The position numbers were made by a program, and so were the translations under genes. From NCBI GenBank assembly GCA_025463605.1, contig JAODAV010000003.1, forward strand, positions 56,834 to 120,833: a DNA stretch of 64,000 nt, in the 5' to 3' direction. Below are positions 10,045 to 17,704 of this stretch, piece by piece; position 1 is the first letter of the stretch; each line of letters opens with the position of its first letter. This DNA is from Rhodoglobus sp. (lineage in GTDB: Bacteria; Actinomycetota; Actinomycetes; Actinomycetales; Microbacteriaceae). A model generated the notes under the pieces. The model saw only the letters and a list, made by a program, of their open reading frames with translations. It was not told where the DNA came from and did no database searches.

Positions 10045-10065
10045 TGCTGAGGCAGGTCGCGGAGG

Positions 10066-10293
10066 GTCGTCATCCCCGGCCACGGGTCCATCGGCGCCGC
10101 CGATGAACTACACGCACGGATCGATCAGGACCGCGCGTACGTCCAGGCCTTGCGCGACAGTCAGGATCCTAGCGACCCGCGAGTCGGTGCGTCGGCCAAG
10201 CCCGGTTGGGAATGGTTGGGCGACGTGCACGCAGGGCAACTGCAACATCTCGCCCAGCGAAGCGAGCGCGACAGGACGCCCGACCTCCCGTAG
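10066..10293 (+). pseudogene. C-terminal remnant of an MBL-fold metallo-hydrolase
   Basis: Frame 10066-10293 reads VVIPGHGSIGAADEL and then a helix-rich tail ending at TAG; this is the end of an MBL-fold hydrolase, with the GHG histidine normally near two thirds of the protein. An in-frame stop at 10048 lies just before it and there is no start codon, so the N-terminal two thirds, with the HxHxDH site, has been lost. The ORF track misses it because it has no start. Confidence 0.7.
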
Positions 10294-10429
10294 ACGGCTT
10301 TAGGAGGACGTTTAGTCCACCTCGGGGGAGCTATCCGGTTTGTAGCCTGTTGCAGAAAACGCGAATGGTGTGATTGCCACTTGACATAATCGGCATTATC
10401 GGAGGGGCCAAAATGACCCGAAAACCGGC
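10294..10429. other. Non-coding stretch with inverted repeat ATAAT-CGGC-ATTAT
   Basis: AT-rich for this genome. It holds a copy of a 22-base motif also found at 7753 (10324-10345), TTGACA at 10381, a perfect 5-base inverted repeat at 10386-10399 and GGAGGGG before an ATG at 10412 that opens only a 21-codon frame running into the antisense gene. It looks like a regulatory region whose gene is gone. Confidence 0.4.
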
Positions 10430-10900
10430 CTACCGCGTCGCCAGGTACCGTCTGATCGCCTCGAACGCCGTTTCGTGATCGATCGCGTCGGGCTCACCGG
10501 ACATCGTGAGCGTGCCGACGATCTCGCCATCGACCCGCAGCGGGATCGAGCCGCCATGAGCCTTCAGGACGTCGTGATCGAGATCGAGTTCGGTGAATTC
10601 GGTGCCCGCCTCGACGTGCCGCATCTTCACGAGCAGCGAGGGCTCACCGAAGTGCATGGCCACGGCGGCCTTTCCGGCGAGCCAGGGATCGTTGCCCGGG
10701 CCGGTGCGCTTGAGCTTCGCACGGAATACAAGATCGCCGCCCAGCACGATGTCGACCGCAAGGCTTACATCCCATTCCCGGATGACTTCGACGGCAACGA
10801 GCCCCAGGTCGACGGCGTCATCGTTCGTAAGGCTCGGCAGCTGGACCGCTGCGTGCTCCTCGAGTTCGGCGACCGTGTATTCGTGCACTTCTCTTGACAT
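10430..10900 (-). CDS. Heme-degrading/heme-binding domain protein, UPF0303 (DUF336-like)
   Basis: 156 aa, matching the UPF0303 branch of the GlcG/HbpS (DUF336) fold. The C-terminal 'LDHDVLKAHGGSIPLRV' followed by 'GTLTMSGEPDAIDHETAFEAI' is the typical block. Related proteins bind haem or corrinoid, but activity here is not shown. ATG 10900 has AAGGA seven bases upstream. It lies alone, downstream of the Nudix gene on the same strand with 47 bases between them. Confidence 0.8.
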   Translation of the reverse strand: MSREVHEYTVAELEEHAAVQLPSLTNDDAVDLGLVAVEVIREWDVSLAVDIVLGGDLVFRAKLKRTGPGNDPWLAGKAAVAMHFGEPSLLVKMRHVEAGTEFTELDLDHDVLKAHGGSIPLRVDGEIVGTLTMSGEPDAIDHETAFEAIRRYLATR

Positions 10901-10947
10901 GATTAATCCTTACTAAATGGAACGGATAGAGCGGAAACGGACGAATA

Positions 10948-11406
10948 TCAGCAGGAGGGGAGCTGGCGTCGAACGAGGTTGACGAGCTGCGCCGGTTCGT
11001 AGGGCTCATCGGTACCGATGAGTTCCGAGAGGGTCCACCAGCGATGCGCGAGCACGTCGACGCGCTCGTCGTCGGTCCAGAACTCGTCGCTCGGCTCGAA
11101 GGCGTCGACCACTGCCGTATAGAACTCGGCGTGCCCCGTGTCGTGGTCGGCGTCATCCCATTGCACGTCGAAATCGTGCGCCCACACCGGAGCACCGAGG
11201 TCGTCGATGCGCAGACCCGTCTCCTCCTGCAGCTCACGAACAGCTGCGTGGTGGTGGGTCTCCCCTTCGTCCACTCCCCCGCCGGGGGTGATCCAGCGGG
11301 CCACCTTGCTCGTATCGGGTGCCGTGGTGAGAAACAGCAGGATGCGGCCGTCGCGGTCGAACAGGAGCACCCGGCTGGTACGGCGGTGGACCCCGCTCGT
11401 CGTCAC
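10948..11406 (-). CDS. NUDIX hydrolase
   Basis: 152 aa. A complete Nudix box is present (GGVDEGE-x7-RELQEETGL, about residues 44-66), so it should hydrolyse a nucleoside diphosphate linked to another group; the substrate is unknown. The GTG start at 11406 overlaps the stop of the S9 peptidase as GTGA, so the two are translationally coupled. No signal peptide or extra domain is seen. Confidence 0.88.
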   Translation of the reverse strand: MTTSGVHRRTSRVLLFDRDGRILLFLTTAPDTSKVARWITPGGGVDEGETHHHAAVRELQEETGLRIDDLGAPVWAHDFDVQWDDADHDTGHAEFYTAVVDAFEPSDEFWTDDERVDVLAHRWWTLSELIGTDEPYEPAQLVNLVRRQLPSC

Positions 11407-13358
11407 AGGTGCCTCCCCAACCAGTCGAGGATCGCCTCGAAGCGCTGCACTCGGTGTCGCGGCCGCCCGGAGCGGCTGAGTTCGTGGTTCTCACCGGGGA
11501 ATACGAGCAGTTCGGCCTCCACGCCGTTGAGCTTGACGCAGGTGTACCAATTCTCGGCCTGGCCCAGCGGGCACCGCAGGTCGTCTTCGGAGTGGATAAC
11601 GAGCGTGGGCGTCTTCACCTGTCGCACCACTGCCTGAGGGCTCTGGGCGCGCACGCGAGAGGGCGACTCGCCGTTGTACTCCTGGGGAAAGAACCAGCCG
11701 ATGTCGGAGGAGCCCACGAACGACTCGGGGTCGAGGTAGCCACGCTCGACGACGGCTGCGCGGAATCGGTGATCGTGCGCAATCGTCCACGCCGTGAGAT
11801 AGCCGCCGTACGATCCGCCCAGAATCCCGAGCCTGCTCGAATCCAGTTCGCTCCGTACGTCGAGCGCGCCATCGAGGAAGTCGAGCACATCGGCGAGGTC
11901 AACGGTGCCCATGGCTCCCTTGATTGAACGCCCGTGAGCCTGGCCGTATCCCGCACTCCCCCGTGGGTTGCAGTAGACCACCGCGTAGCCGGCCTCGACG
12001 TAGACCTGGGTCTCATCGAACACGTGCACCGAGTAGTCCGCGAAGGGTCCGCCATGGATCATCAGCACAGTGGGATGCGGCCCCTCCCCCGCGGGGCTCG
12101 CGACCCACCCGTGAATCGGGTACCCATCCCGGCCGGTGACCGTGAGCTCGACGGGCCGCACGATTCCGGTATCCCTGAGGGAGGCGGAGAAGTCGCTGAG
12201 CGGTGTCAGAACACCGTTCTCGAGCAGGGCAACATCCCCGAAGGTGTCGGGCGATGAGTAGCTGACCACGACGGATGATCGTGCGGTGGAGACGTCCTGG
12301 CCAGAGATCTCGATGTCCCCTGAACTGAGCGCGCGCGAGGCGCCGTCGGGCTGGACTTCGAGCAGGTGCACTCGCCCGCGCGCCCTGTTGGGAACGATCG
12401 CGGCGTCGTTCATCACGGGGATGTCGCCGTCGGCAAGGTCTACAGTCTCCGGGTCTGTGAGGAGGACCGCGACACCGTCCGCGAGGCGGTACAGCGAGGA
12501 GTTGCGGCCGACGAAGTCGGTGGCAGACCCGACATCCTGGGCGATGAGGTAGACGCTTCCGTCGGGCGCCGCCCGGAACGTCTCGATCGAAAGCTCGGGC
12601 CCGATGAGCGCTTCGCGTTCCGTCGAGCCGTGCGGCTGCACGACCCACAGCTGATTGAGCAGATCGCGATCACGGGACGCGTGGCGCGGCGAAAGGAAGC
12701 CCAGTTTGTCCCCGATGAACCGAGGGACGAAGTGCTCGAAGTCGCCTTTGGTCACTTGCACGGATTCGGGCACTTGCGGCGACTCGGGCTTCGAGCGATC
12801 GGGGTGGGGTGCCGGCTCGTACGATGGTTCGGCGTCGAGAGGGGGGACCTCCACGAGGAAGATGTGGCGGCGGCGATCGTTGGTGTACCCGAGCCCGTTG
12901 GCCTTGTAGCGCACGACCGAGATCCGCCTCGCGGGTTCCGCATCGGACCCGATTCCATCAACGGTGCCGTAGCGTCCCTCTTCGGCGACGCGCGCGGTGT
13001 ACGCGATCCGCGCGGAATCGGGGGCCCAATCGAAGTCACCGGCGCCGAGCTTCTGGTCGGTGAGGCGCACCGGCTCGCCGCCTCGGGCATCCATGACGTG
13101 AAGCTGGGCCGGCGTGCCGGGGACGGCCCTCAGGAACGCGATCGCGCGGCCGTCCGGACTGAAGGCCGGAGCCGAATCGTGGGCGCCCCGAGTGATGCGT
13201 CGCGGGCCAGAGCCGTCGAGTGGCACGCTCCAGAGCTGGCCCACCGTGGCGTCGGATTCGAGATCAGGATGCGTCACACTCACGATTGCGCGCGAGCCGT
13301 CGGGGTCGAGACTGGGACGGGAGACGCTGTAGAGCGACTCGATGTGTCGGGGCTGCAC
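11403..13358 (-). CDS. S9 family peptidase (acylaminoacyl-peptidase-like)
   Basis: 651-aa two-domain serine peptidase. The N-terminal part has beta-propeller repeats ('SPDGRAIAFLR', 'WAPDSARIAYTA'). The C-terminal alpha/beta hydrolase carries the nucleophile 'GGSYGGY' (about residue 498), Asp in 'HSEDDLRCP' and His in 'PGENHELSR'. No signal peptide, so cytosolic peptide turnover is likely. GTG 13358 is used; no clear ribosome-binding site is seen. It starts eight bases after the SDR stop and overlaps the Nudix start, giving an SDR-S9-Nudix operon. Confidence 0.9.
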   Translation of the reverse strand: MQPRHIESLYSVSRPSLDPDGSRAIVSVTHPDLESDATVGQLWSVPLDGSGPRRITRGAHDSAPAFSPDGRAIAFLRAVPGTPAQLHVMDARGGEPVRLTDQKLGAGDFDWAPDSARIAYTARVAEEGRYGTVDGIGSDAEPARRISVVRYKANGLGYTNDRRRHIFLVEVPPLDAEPSYEPAPHPDRSKPESPQVPESVQVTKGDFEHFVPRFIGDKLGFLSPRHASRDRDLLNQLWVVQPHGSTEREALIGPELSIETFRAAPDGSVYLIAQDVGSATDFVGRNSSLYRLADGVAVLLTDPETVDLADGDIPVMNDAAIVPNRARGRVHLLEVQPDGASRALSSGDIEISGQDVSTARSSVVVSYSSPDTFGDVALLENGVLTPLSDFSASLRDTGIVRPVELTVTGRDGYPIHGWVASPAGEGPHPTVLMIHGGPFADYSVHVFDETQVYVEAGYAVVYCNPRGSAGYGQAHGRSIKGAMGTVDLADVLDFLDGALDVRSELDSSRLGILGGSYGGYLTAWTIAHDHRFRAAVVERGYLDPESFVGSSDIGWFFPQEYNGESPSRVRAQSPQAVVRQVKTPTLVIHSEDDLRCPLGQAENWYTCVKLNGVEAELLVFPGENHELSRSGRPRHRVQRFEAILDWLGRHL

Positions 13359-13366
13359 GATCGCGG

Positions 13367-14131
13367 CTAAGAACGCTGGAAGTCGGAGACGTCGCCCACG
13401 TAGCGCGTATGGTCGGCGGGAATCGGTTCGACGGCCGCGAGGGCGACCTCGGCGGCGAACTCGCCGACGTTGTACAGGCGGCCAGCAGCCTCCTTGCGGG
13501 CCTCGATCGCGCCAGGGTTGGCGCGCTGCAGGAGCGTCGCCGTGATGGTTCCCTCGATCATGTCGCCCGAGACCACAACGAACCCGATGCCGCGCGACTC
13601 GAGCTGCGGAATGAGGTCGCGCAGCGCATCCTCACCCGCTCGCTTGCTGAGCGCGACAGGAAGGTACTCGGGCATGGTCTCGACGGTCTTGATGAAATGG
13701 GCCTGGTGGCTGGTGACGAACACGACGCGCGACCCGTGATCGAGCAACGGCAGCATTGCCGTGAGGAAGCCGACCTGGGCGTCGCGGTTGAGCTTCATGG
13801 CGTAGTCCTCGGCCATGCCGCTCTCCATGCCGCCCGAAGCGTTGAGCACGAGAATGTCGACTCCGCCGAACTCCTCGCGCACGGCTTCGACGAGTCCGCG
13901 CACCGAAACCGGCTCCGTCAGATCGGCTCCGATCGCGATAGCCGACCCGCCCGCCTCCTCGAGCTGGGCGACGAGTTTGAGGGCCCTCGCCTCCTTGTTG
14001 CGGTAGTTGATCGCGACGCGCGCACCGGCCTCGGCGAAGTACGTCGCGGTGTCCGCTCCGATGCCTCGCGACGAGCCCGTCACGAGCGCTCGCTTGCCGG
14101 ACAGGGAACCAGGCGCCAAGGGGTTGCTCAC
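13367..14131 (-). CDS. SDR family oxidoreductase without the usual catalytic Tyr position
   Basis: About 254 aa Rossmann-fold short-chain dehydrogenase. The cofactor loop 'VTGSSRGIGADTA' and 'LVLNASGGMESG' are clear. At the YxxxK site the sequence is 'PEYLPVALSKRAGEDAL': Lys is in place, but the residue four before it is Val; the nearest Tyr is seven before. I recall an actinobacterial subgroup with this pattern. GTG 14131 is favoured (TAGTCT eight bases upstream, near-leaderless). First gene of the SDR-S9-Nudix group; substrate unknown. Confidence 0.82.
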   Translation of the reverse strand: MSNPLAPGSLSGKRALVTGSSRGIGADTATYFAEAGARVAINYRNKEARALKLVAQLEEAGGSAIAIGADLTEPVSVRGLVEAVREEFGGVDILVLNASGGMESGMAEDYAMKLNRDAQVGFLTAMLPLLDHGSRVVFVTSHQAHFIKTVETMPEYLPVALSKRAGEDALRDLIPQLESRGIGFVVVSGDMIEGTITATLLQRANPGAIEARKEAAGRLYNVGEFAAEVALAAVEPIPADHTRYVGDVSDFQRS

Positions 14132-14216
14132 GGTATCCGAGACTAGCAACTCCCCCTGCTCCTCTCGTCGCGCGCTAGTGGTAGCTTCATTACCGTAACG
14201 ACACGAGAGGTGCCGA

Positions 14217-14687
14217 ATGATCCTGGATTTCCTGGTCGACTACGCATGGATCGTCTGGCTCGCGCTCATCCTGGTGTTCGGCATCATCGAGCTGACGACT
14301 CTCGAGTTCACGTTCCTCATGCTCGCGGTCGGCAGCCTCGGCGGGCTCCTCTCCGGCCTCTTCGGTCTGCCGTGGTGGGCGCAGATCATGATCGCCGCGG
14401 TACTCTCGCTCCTTCTGCTGTTCGCCCTGCGGCCGGCCCTCCTGCGAGCCCTCAAGCGCGGGGGCGATCCGGCCAGGAGCAACGTGGATGCGCTGCTGGG
14501 CCTTTCGGGCACGGTCACCAACGACTTCTCTGGCAATGCCAACCACGTCAAACTCGCGAACGGCGAGACATGGACGGCGAAGATCCTCTCGGACGACCGC
14601 TCCCTGGTCGAGGGTGAGCGGGTAATAGTGTCAGCAATCGATGGGGCGACCGCCGTGGTCGTGCCAGTGGAAAGGACCGAACCGTGA
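14217..14687 (+). CDS. NfeD-like membrane protein
   Basis: 156 aa. Two or three N-terminal membrane segments ('IVWLALILVFGIIEL', 'IMIAAVLSLLLLFAL') are followed by a soluble OB-fold domain with 'LLGLSGTVTNDFSG' and 'VVVPVE', the NfeD C-terminal domain. NfeD proteins partner SPFH/stomatin proteins in membrane microdomains, and the next gene is exactly that, overlapping it as GTGA. ATG 14217 follows AGAGGTG. Confidence 0.88.
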   Translation: MILDFLVDYAWIVWLALILVFGIIELTTLEFTFLMLAVGSLGGLLSGLFGLPWWAQIMIAAVLSLLLLFALRPALLRALKRGGDPARSNVDALLGLSGTVTNDFSGNANHVKLANGETWTAKILSDDRSLVEGERVIVSAIDGATAVVVPVERTEP

Positions 14688-15598
14688 CCGACCCAGGCCA
14701 GTTCTTCGGGCAGATCATCCTCGTGATCCTGCTCGCGATCGTCGCCATTTTCGTGCTCGTCATCCTGTTCCGGTCAATCCGGATCATTCCTCAGGCCAAC
14801 GCGGGCGTCGTCGAGCGGCTTGGCAAGTACCACAAGACCCTCATGCCGGGCCTGAACATCCTCGTGCCGTTCATCGACCGGGTGCGCCCTCTCATCGACA
14901 TGCGCGAGCAGTTCGTGTCGTTCCCGCCCCAGCCGGTGATCACGGAGGACAACCTTGTCGTCTCCATCGATACGGTCGTCTATTTCCAGGTGACGGATGC
15001 CCGTGCCGCGACGTACGAGATCGCGAACTACCTCGGCGCCGTCGAACAGCTGACGACCACCACGCTGCGTAACGTCGTCGGTGGCCTGAACCTCGAGGAA
15101 GCCCTCACCAGCCGTGACAACATCAACGGCCAGCTGCGCGTCGTGCTCGACGAAGCGACGGGCAAGTGGGGCATCCGCGTGGGACGCGTGGAGCTCAAGG
15201 CGATCGACCCGCCCCTGTCGATCCAGGATTCGATGGAGAAGCAAATGCGCGCCGAGCGTGACCGGCGGGCGCTCATCCTCACCGCGGAGGGCACCAAGCA
15301 GTCCGCAATCCTCACGGCCGAGGGTGCTCGACAGGCCGCTATCCTGTCGGCCGAGGGTGATGCGAAGGCCGCCGTGCTCCGCGCGCAGGGTGAGGCGGAG
15401 GCGATCACGACCGTATTCGGTGCGATCCACGCGGGCAACCCGGATGCCCCGCTGCTCGCGTATCAATACCTCCAGACGCTCCCGAAGCTCGCGGAAGGCG
15501 AGTCCAACAAGATGTGGATCATCCCTTCCGAGCTCACCGAAGCTCTCAAGGGAATCAGCGCCGGATTCCTTGGCAAGACGCCGCCGCCCGCCAAGTAA
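14684..15598 (+). CDS. SPFH/Band 7 (stomatin/QmcA-like) protein
   Basis: 304 aa. One N-terminal membrane segment (about residues 10-28) is followed by the SPFH domain ('AGVVERLGKYHKTLMPGLNILVPF') and an Ala/Glu-rich coiled tail built of repeats of the form ILTAEG-x-x-x-AAI (about residues 200-245), typical of self-assembling stomatins. The GTG start at 14684 overlaps the nfeD stop, so the pair is co-translated. Likely role: membrane organisation or protease-scaffold function; partner inferred from family knowledge. Confidence 0.9.
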   Translation: MTDPGQFFGQIILVILLAIVAIFVLVILFRSIRIIPQANAGVVERLGKYHKTLMPGLNILVPFIDRVRPLIDMREQFVSFPPQPVITEDNLVVSIDTVVYFQVTDARAATYEIANYLGAVEQLTTTTLRNVVGGLNLEEALTSRDNINGQLRVVLDEATGKWGIRVGRVELKAIDPPLSIQDSMEKQMRAERDRRALILTAEGTKQSAILTAEGARQAAILSAEGDAKAAVLRAQGEAEAITTVFGAIHAGNPDAPLLAYQYLQTLPKLAEGESNKMWIIPSELTEALKGISAGFLGKTPPPAK

Positions 15599-16355
15599 AG
15601 CGCTCGAGGGCTACCTCTCCCCGGCGGCTCCCCGGCTGTTCGCACACCGGGGGCTCGCGGTTGATGCGCCAGAGAACACGCTGCTCGCGTTCGCCCGGGC
15701 GGTAGGCGTGGGGGCGACATACATCGAGACCGATGTTCACGCGAGCCACGACGGCGTCGCGGTGATCGCCCACGACGCGGATCTCAAGCGCATCGCGGGC
15801 CGCGACGTTCGCGTCGATCAACTCACGATGACCGAGCTTCGCCGTATCGAACTCGGGCACGGCCAATCCTTCTGCTCGCTTGCCGAGGCACTCGACGCAT
15901 TTCCGGAGACTCGCTTCAACATCGACGTGAAGTCGCGCGCGGCCGTCGAACCGACGATCGCGGCGATTCTCAAGGCCGGGGCCAGCAACCGGGTGCTCGT
16001 GTCGTCGTTCGACGAGCGCAGGCGCACCGCGGCGATCCGGGGGTTGCCCGGGGTCGTGTCGTCGTCATCCGCGCGCCGCTTCGTCTTCGCACTCCTGGGC
16101 GGAAAGGTGGGCTTCTCCCCCGCCCTGAGGGGCGCGCTACGGGGCCTCGTTGCGGTGCAGGTTCCCGAGAAGGCCCTCGGGCTGAAGGTGACCACGGCGC
16201 GCATGATTCGGCAGTTGCACGCCGCGGGCGTCGAGATTCACGTCTGGACCGTCAACGACCCGCGCCGCATGGTCGAGCTGCTCGATCTCGGCGTCGACGG
16301 CATCGTCACCGACCGCATCGATCTCGCCCTCGAGGTTGTGCGCGCCCGTCCCTGA
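15570..16355 (+). CDS. Glycerophosphodiester phosphodiesterase
   Basis: GDPD-family TIM barrel, about 250-260 aa, splitting glycerophosphodiesters into glycerol 3-phosphate and an alcohol. Catalytic signatures are present: 'FAHRGLAVDAPENTLLAF', 'IETDVHASHDGVAVIAHD', 'FNIDVKS' and C-terminal 'VWTVNDPRRMVELLDLGVDGIVTDR'. No signal peptide. The start is uncertain: there is no ATG or GTG between the SPFH stop and the HRG motif, so TTG 15570 inside the SPFH gene is the best option. Probably third in the NfeD-SPFH operon. Confidence 0.85.
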   Translation: MARRRRPPSKALEGYLSPAAPRLFAHRGLAVDAPENTLLAFARAVGVGATYIETDVHASHDGVAVIAHDADLKRIAGRDVRVDQLTMTELRRIELGHGQSFCSLAEALDAFPETRFNIDVKSRAAVEPTIAAILKAGASNRVLVSSFDERRRTAAIRGLPGVVSSSSARRFVFALLGGKVGFSPALRGALRGLVAVQVPEKALGLKVTTARMIRQLHAAGVEIHVWTVNDPRRMVELLDLGVDGIVTDRIDLALEVVRARP

Positions 16356-16558
16356 GGCCGCCCCCTCCCCCGCCCCGTTTCCCGGTAATACTCGCGTCCG
16401 CGTAGATAGGGGGTTCGGTGGTGGATATCTCCCGAAAACGGACGCAAGGGAAGGGCGAAGTCTGGGAACTAGCTGGGAGACCGCGCGCGCTTGAAAGGTT
16501 ATGCCCAGCTTGTGGGTTTATAACTATGCATTGAACCGCGAGTAAAGGAGGCCACACG
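16356..16558. other. rbpA upstream region
   Basis: 203 non-coding bases. GCGTCCG (16394-16400) and CGGACGC (16439-16445) form a 7-bp inverted repeat around a 38-base loop. Further on TTGAAA (16492) and the AT-rich TTTATAACTATGC (about 16516-16528) are promoter-like but not at ideal spacing. GGGAAC at about 16464 lacks the spacing of a SigR/SigE promoter. AAAGGAGG before the ATG is strong. Confidence 0.4.
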
Positions 16559-16924
16559 ATGGCAGACCGGAGTTTGCGCGGTATGAGACTTGGAACCCAG
16601 AGCTTACAGAGCGAAGAGGGCGTGGAGTTTTCACCGCGGAAGAAGAGCGTCTACCGCTCTGCTGATGGGACCACCTTCGAGGTGGTCTTCGCAGCGGATG
16701 CCGAGGTTCCCCAGCAGTGGGAATCACCCAAGACCGGCCAGGAGGGCATCCTGCTCACGAGTGACGGCGAGCCCGTCGTTCTCGACCAGGCCGAAGCCAA
16801 GGTGCCGCGCAGCCATTGGGACATGCTCCTCGAGCGCCGCACGCGTGCCGAACTCGAGGAACTGCTTCAGGAGCGGCTCGACTTCCTGCGTTCCCGCAAG
16901 GGCCAGCAGAAGATTGGCGCGTAG
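16559..16924 (+). CDS. rbpA: RNA polymerase-binding protein RbpA
   Basis: 121-aa actinobacteria-specific transcription factor that binds RNA polymerase and group 1/2 sigma factors and stabilises the open complex. The N-terminal 'LRGMRLGTQSLQSEEGVEF', the core ending in 'PQQWESPKTGQEG' and the C-terminal sigma-interacting segment 'RSHWDMLLERRTRAELEELLQERL' are all visible. The core lacks the zinc-binding cysteines of the Streptomyces type. Start ATG 16559 with AAAGGAGG. It faces ppm1, the same arrangement as in M. tuberculosis (rbpA/ppm1). Confidence 0.95.
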   Translation: MADRSLRGMRLGTQSLQSEEGVEFSPRKKSVYRSADGTTFEVVFAADAEVPQQWESPKTGQEGILLTSDGEPVVLDQAEAKVPRSHWDMLLERRTRAELEELLQERLDFLRSRKGQQKIGA

Positions 16925-16925
16925 C

Positions 16926-16941
16926 GCCTATCTTCATAGGC
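16926..16941. terminator. Small hairpin GCCTAT-CTTC-ATAGGC after rbpA
   Basis: Six-base perfect stem with a four-base loop, one base after the rbpA stop codon. There is no T-run, so it is a weak terminator candidate for rbpA. Confidence 0.35.
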
Positions 16942-16989
16942 ACTGCATCGGCTTTCAACTGAATAGGTAGTGCATCGGCTTTTAGCGAG
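16936..16989. repeat. Two tandem 27-bp imperfect direct repeats
   Basis: Units start at 16936 and 16963 (ATAGG..TGCATCGGCTTT..), about 20 of 27 positions equal with a 12-base identical core. The second unit covers the ppm1 stop codon, so the first looks like a local duplication of the ppm1 3' end. Confidence 0.55.
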
Positions 16990-17704
16990 AACGCCTCAGG
17001 GCCGCCGCCAGCCCCCAGGCGGTGACCCTGAGCAGCGCCTCGATGACGATGCCCGCGTGCATCTTCGAACGCCCCGTCGCCCTCTCAACGAAGGTGATGG
17101 GGTGTTCTGCTATGCGGTGTCCGGTGCGCTCCAGGTTCCACGCCACTTCGACCTGGAAGCAGTAGCCCTGCGATGACACCCCGGCGAGATCCACGTCGCG
17201 CAGCGCTGACGCCCGGAACACCCGGAAGCCGGCGGTGATGTCGCGGATGCGTGACCTGAGCATGGTGCGCGCGTACCAATTGCCGGCCTTCGAGATGGCC
17301 TGGCGGATCCACGGCCAGTTGCGCACTTCGCCGCCCGCCACCCATCGGGAGCCGATGACCAGGTCGGCCCCGGCCTCCGCGAGTTCGAGCATGCCCGGCA
17401 GGTCGTCGGGGTCGTGCGAGCCGTCCGCGTCGATCTCGACCACGAAGTCGTAGCCGTCCGCGAGGGCTTGCTCGAATCCGGCCAGATATGCCTTGCCGAG
17501 TCCCTGCTTTCCGGTACGGTGCAGCACGCGGATGCCCGGGTCGGTAGCCGCGAGCCGGTCGGCTAGGGCGCCAGTACCATCGGGGCTGGAGTCGTCGACG
17601 ACGAGGATGTCGGCGAGAGGAACAGATTGCCGCAGCCTGCCAACGAGCCCTTCGAGGCTCTCGATCTCGTTGTAGGTCGGAACGATCACCAGCGTCTCAG
17701 GCAC
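16982..17704 (-). CDS. ppm1: Polyprenol monophosphomannose synthase
   Basis: GT2-family transferase that loads mannose from GDP-mannose onto polyprenyl phosphate at the inner membrane face, feeding lipoglycan and glycoprotein mannosylation. 240 aa with 'VIVPTYNE' (about residue 6), 'VVDDSSPDGTG', the metal-binding 'EIDADGSHDP' and 'GSRWVAGG'. It has no membrane domain of its own. The GTG start at 17704 overlaps the lnt stop by eight bases. In mycobacteria the same two activities are one fused protein (Ppm1). Confidence 0.93.
   Translation of the reverse strand: MPETLVIVPTYNEIESLEGLVGRLRQSVPLADILVVDDSSPDGTGALADRLAATDPGIRVLHRTGKQGLGKAYLAGFEQALADGYDFVVEIDADGSHDPDDLPGMLELAEAGADLVIGSRWVAGGEVRNWPWIRQAISKAGNWYARTMLRSRIRDITAGFRVFRASALRDVDLAGVSSQGYCFQVEVAWNLERTGHRIAEHPITFVERATGRSKMHAGIVIEALLRVTAWGLAAALRRSR

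Noticed and set aside
10381-10399. TTGACA with CATTAT as a complete promoter
   Set aside because: Only seven bases separate them, far too short for a sigma-A promoter.
16459-16505. SigR/SigE-type promoter (GGGAAC ... GTT) for rbpA
   Set aside because: The spacing between GGGAAC and the next GTT is about 28 bases instead of 16-19.
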